DNA of 64,000 nucleotides, from contig VXAI01000013.1 of assembly GCA_013399305.1 (NCBI GenBank), positions 1,058,778 to 1,122,777 on the forward strand. Direction: 5' to 3'. The notes beneath the pieces were generated by a model that was not told the DNA's origin, did not search any database, and saw only the letters and a list, made by a program, of their open reading frames with translations. Numbering within the stretch: position 1 is the stretch's first letter; each line of letters begins with the position of its first letter. This DNA is from Rostratula benghalensis. Its lineage: Eukaryota > Chordata > Aves > Charadriiformes > Rostratulidae. Both the position numbers and the translations under genes were made by a program. Shown here piece by piece: positions 62,001-64,000 of this stretch.

Positions 62001-64000
62001 ATGTGAATGCTAGAAGAACAAACTATGACCTCTGTGATAAAAAGCTGTCATTCTTTTTCAGATTTGTTTTTCATTCCGTCTGTTACACCTGCTACACTTC
62101 TGCTACATATGTGGCACTCAGCAGAGCGCTGTCCCACTAACTAAAAGCAATATTTATTTTTCTAAAATTGTCTCTGATAACTAATATGTATTATGCTTAT
62201 TTTCAGTATTCTTTCTATTACTAGATGGTTTGCAATTGTCAGGTTTTAAATAGTACCTGATTCTATAAAATTAGCATACAATAGCAGTAAAATGAGATAC
62301 TTTAGAACCATAGTGGGTCATTGTCTGGTTTGGTTTTATGTAGTAGTTTATTACAGCACTGAGACATTCTCAAAATTCACTTAGCTAAGAAAAATCAAAG
62401 CTAGCTTTACACCAGAAGTAATCTATGTGGGAAACAGAAAACTAGTATGGATGTCTTTAATCAACTGTTATCATAGCAATGTGGTTCTGATTTTAAAAGT
62501 TCTATGTACATGTCATAATTACTAATTTTCAAAAGGTTTATCTTAAAAACATATTTTTAATAAGCCATATGGATTTAGGCTAATACTAAAACCCAATAAC
62601 TACTAATCATCCTAGCATGGATTGACTGATATATTTTCCTGAAAAAATATTTCAGAAAACTAAAAGTTAGGTCTGAGTTTCAAATAACAAGTACATTCTC
62701 TGTAATACTGTAAAACAGAATACAAAGAAACAAATAATGGAAAATTACAAATTATTTATCTTGTGTGTCAAGGAAGCTGTCTAATAGATTACTAGTATAT
62801 TCAGAACTTTTTGGAAATAAAAATTCCCATGTGGCTACCATCTACACATAATGTTCCCAAATCTCATGCATCTACAGTGCATCTACAGCTCCTACAAATA
62901 TATCATAAAGCATTTCAGGTTGAGCATTGGTGTAATCACAGTAAGATGGGATTGTTAAAGCATCTGCAACTATGTAGGAACTGATAAGTGGAATTTATAC
63001 TTGAGAATGTAATGAGAGTTGACACCTATTTGTGACATGACTGTAACATAGATTGCCTGCAGGATGATAACATCACCATTTCTAGCTGGCAAAGATTTAT
63101 TTGCTGAAGGTGAAAATGTCATTTAAACAGTTGATACCTTTCAAATATTCTAAGCTAGATGCCTTGTACAGTTCTTACCTTTTCAGAATAAATATACACA
63201 ACTTGAAATTCTGGATAAAGAAATAATGCCTCTGATTATTAAGTCAAGCCATGCTATACATTTGCAACAATACTCATAGCTATCTGTAGAGTAATTTAAT
63301 TTGGAGTGGCAAAGATCCATAATCAAATATTGCTGCAAGTCTGTGTATAATAATTCAACATCCAGAATATCTTTTTAGTTTATATATCTTATAAATAAAA
63401 ACCATGGAGCTATTTTAAAAACATCTTTTCATTCTCACAATAATATCCTCTTTTACAATACAATACAAAAAAAAAAAAAAAAAAGATATAAATTACTAAC
63501 TTGTTCCCATGTGAGAAGTATATGTTTCCAGCTGGTGCCAAAAAAAAAGTTTGAGTATAAAATAAAAGTAATATGCTGAGGTGTAAATTTGAGTCTTATT
63601 TTTATTTTTATGAAAAATTATCTTTACCAGTGCATAAAACTGACTCTTCCATTCAGCCACATTTTTTAAAAAATTAAACCTAAGTGTTCATCAGCTTCCA
63701 AACTTCCTTCTCTATTCTCGAATCAGGAGTTTGTTAACAGAACACCGTCTTACATTTATAGGGATATGCTAATTCAACTAATCAAACCTTCTATTCTATT
63801 CTTTTTTTTTCTTTTATTTTCTTTTTCTGAAACATTGTTTTTTTTCACTCTTACCTTCTTTCCTTATTCTCTTTCCATGCCAAGATATCATTGTTCACCA
63901 CTGTTGTGATGAATTCTTTCTTGTTGTTCTCTTTTTTGCATCTTTACCTTTCCATCATGTTCATACCACTATCTGCCAGATAAGCCATCAAGAGAGGTGT
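59001..64000. other. AT-rich non-coding DNA, no gene recognised
   Basis: The first few hundred bases may be further decayed repeat; an 11-bp tandem pair (CAGATTACCAC twice) is at 59174-59195. The rest is AT-rich single-copy DNA with open frames of 61-74 codons lacking domains, one undetermined base (N) at 60140, an A18 run at 63467-63484, and a T/C-rich stretch at about 63780-63960 at the right end. No RNA gene or exon is supported. Confidence 0.65.

Noticed and set aside
1..64000. tRNA, rRNA, snoRNA or microRNA genes
   Set aside because: No cloverleaf boxes, rRNA core words or long imperfect hairpins were recognised. Short perfect hairpins found are too small. A covariance-model search could still find some.
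1..64000. CRISPR arrays, operons or other prokaryotic systems
   Set aside because: No regularly spaced repeats or dense gene packing; CR1 LINEs and the avian LTR show this is a bird genome.

Overview
This window looks like vertebrate nuclear DNA, and specifically bird DNA. It is AT-rich, CpG-poor and has no convincing multi-exon gene. Its recognisable repeats are chicken-repeat-1 (CR1) LINEs and one common avian retroviral LTR. The CR1 copies carry hallmark 3' ends (groups of ATTCTATG units), ORF2 C-terminal remnants and, in one copy, reverse-transcriptase motifs. The absence of Alu, L1 or B-type repeats and the dominance of CR1 argue against a mammal. The species cannot be fixed from the sequence. 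The setting is a gene desert or the inside of a very large intron.

Layout: 1-11030 is AT-rich single-copy DNA with small palindromes and simple repeats. 11031-14172 holds two independent minus-strand CR1 insertions separated by about 1.3 kb; the second is an internal fragment that keeps RT motif A and a FADD catalytic box but has lost its 3' end. 14173-21263 is AT-rich and includes a strongly purine-skewed 290-bp stretch. 21264-21546 and 22793-23010 are two short plus-strand CR1 tails. 24942-25285 is a truncated minus-strand avian ERV LTR. 30888-32565 is a composite block: two 115-bp direct repeats, about 95% identical, bracket 1.45 kb that contains an LTR-like GC-rich patch and a plus-strand CR1 3' fragment. 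32566-64000 is mostly featureless AT-rich DNA. It is broken by GC-richer islands near 38.7-39.1 kb, 42.5-43.1 kb and 53.8-54.25 kb, by a candidate signal-peptide exon at 41.2 kb, by long A/T homopolymers, and by an old degraded minus-strand CR1 near 58.7-59.0 kb.

No genes work together here. All open frames are 60-158 codons. The ones with recognisable protein content are CR1 ORF2 debris; the rest look like chance frames. The most interesting items are the bracketed 1.45-kb block at 31 kb, the signal-peptide-like exon at 41.2 kb and the GC-rich acceptor-flanked island at 53.8 kb. No operon, CRISPR array, prokaryotic feature or tRNA/rRNA was recognised, and no clearly novel system was found.
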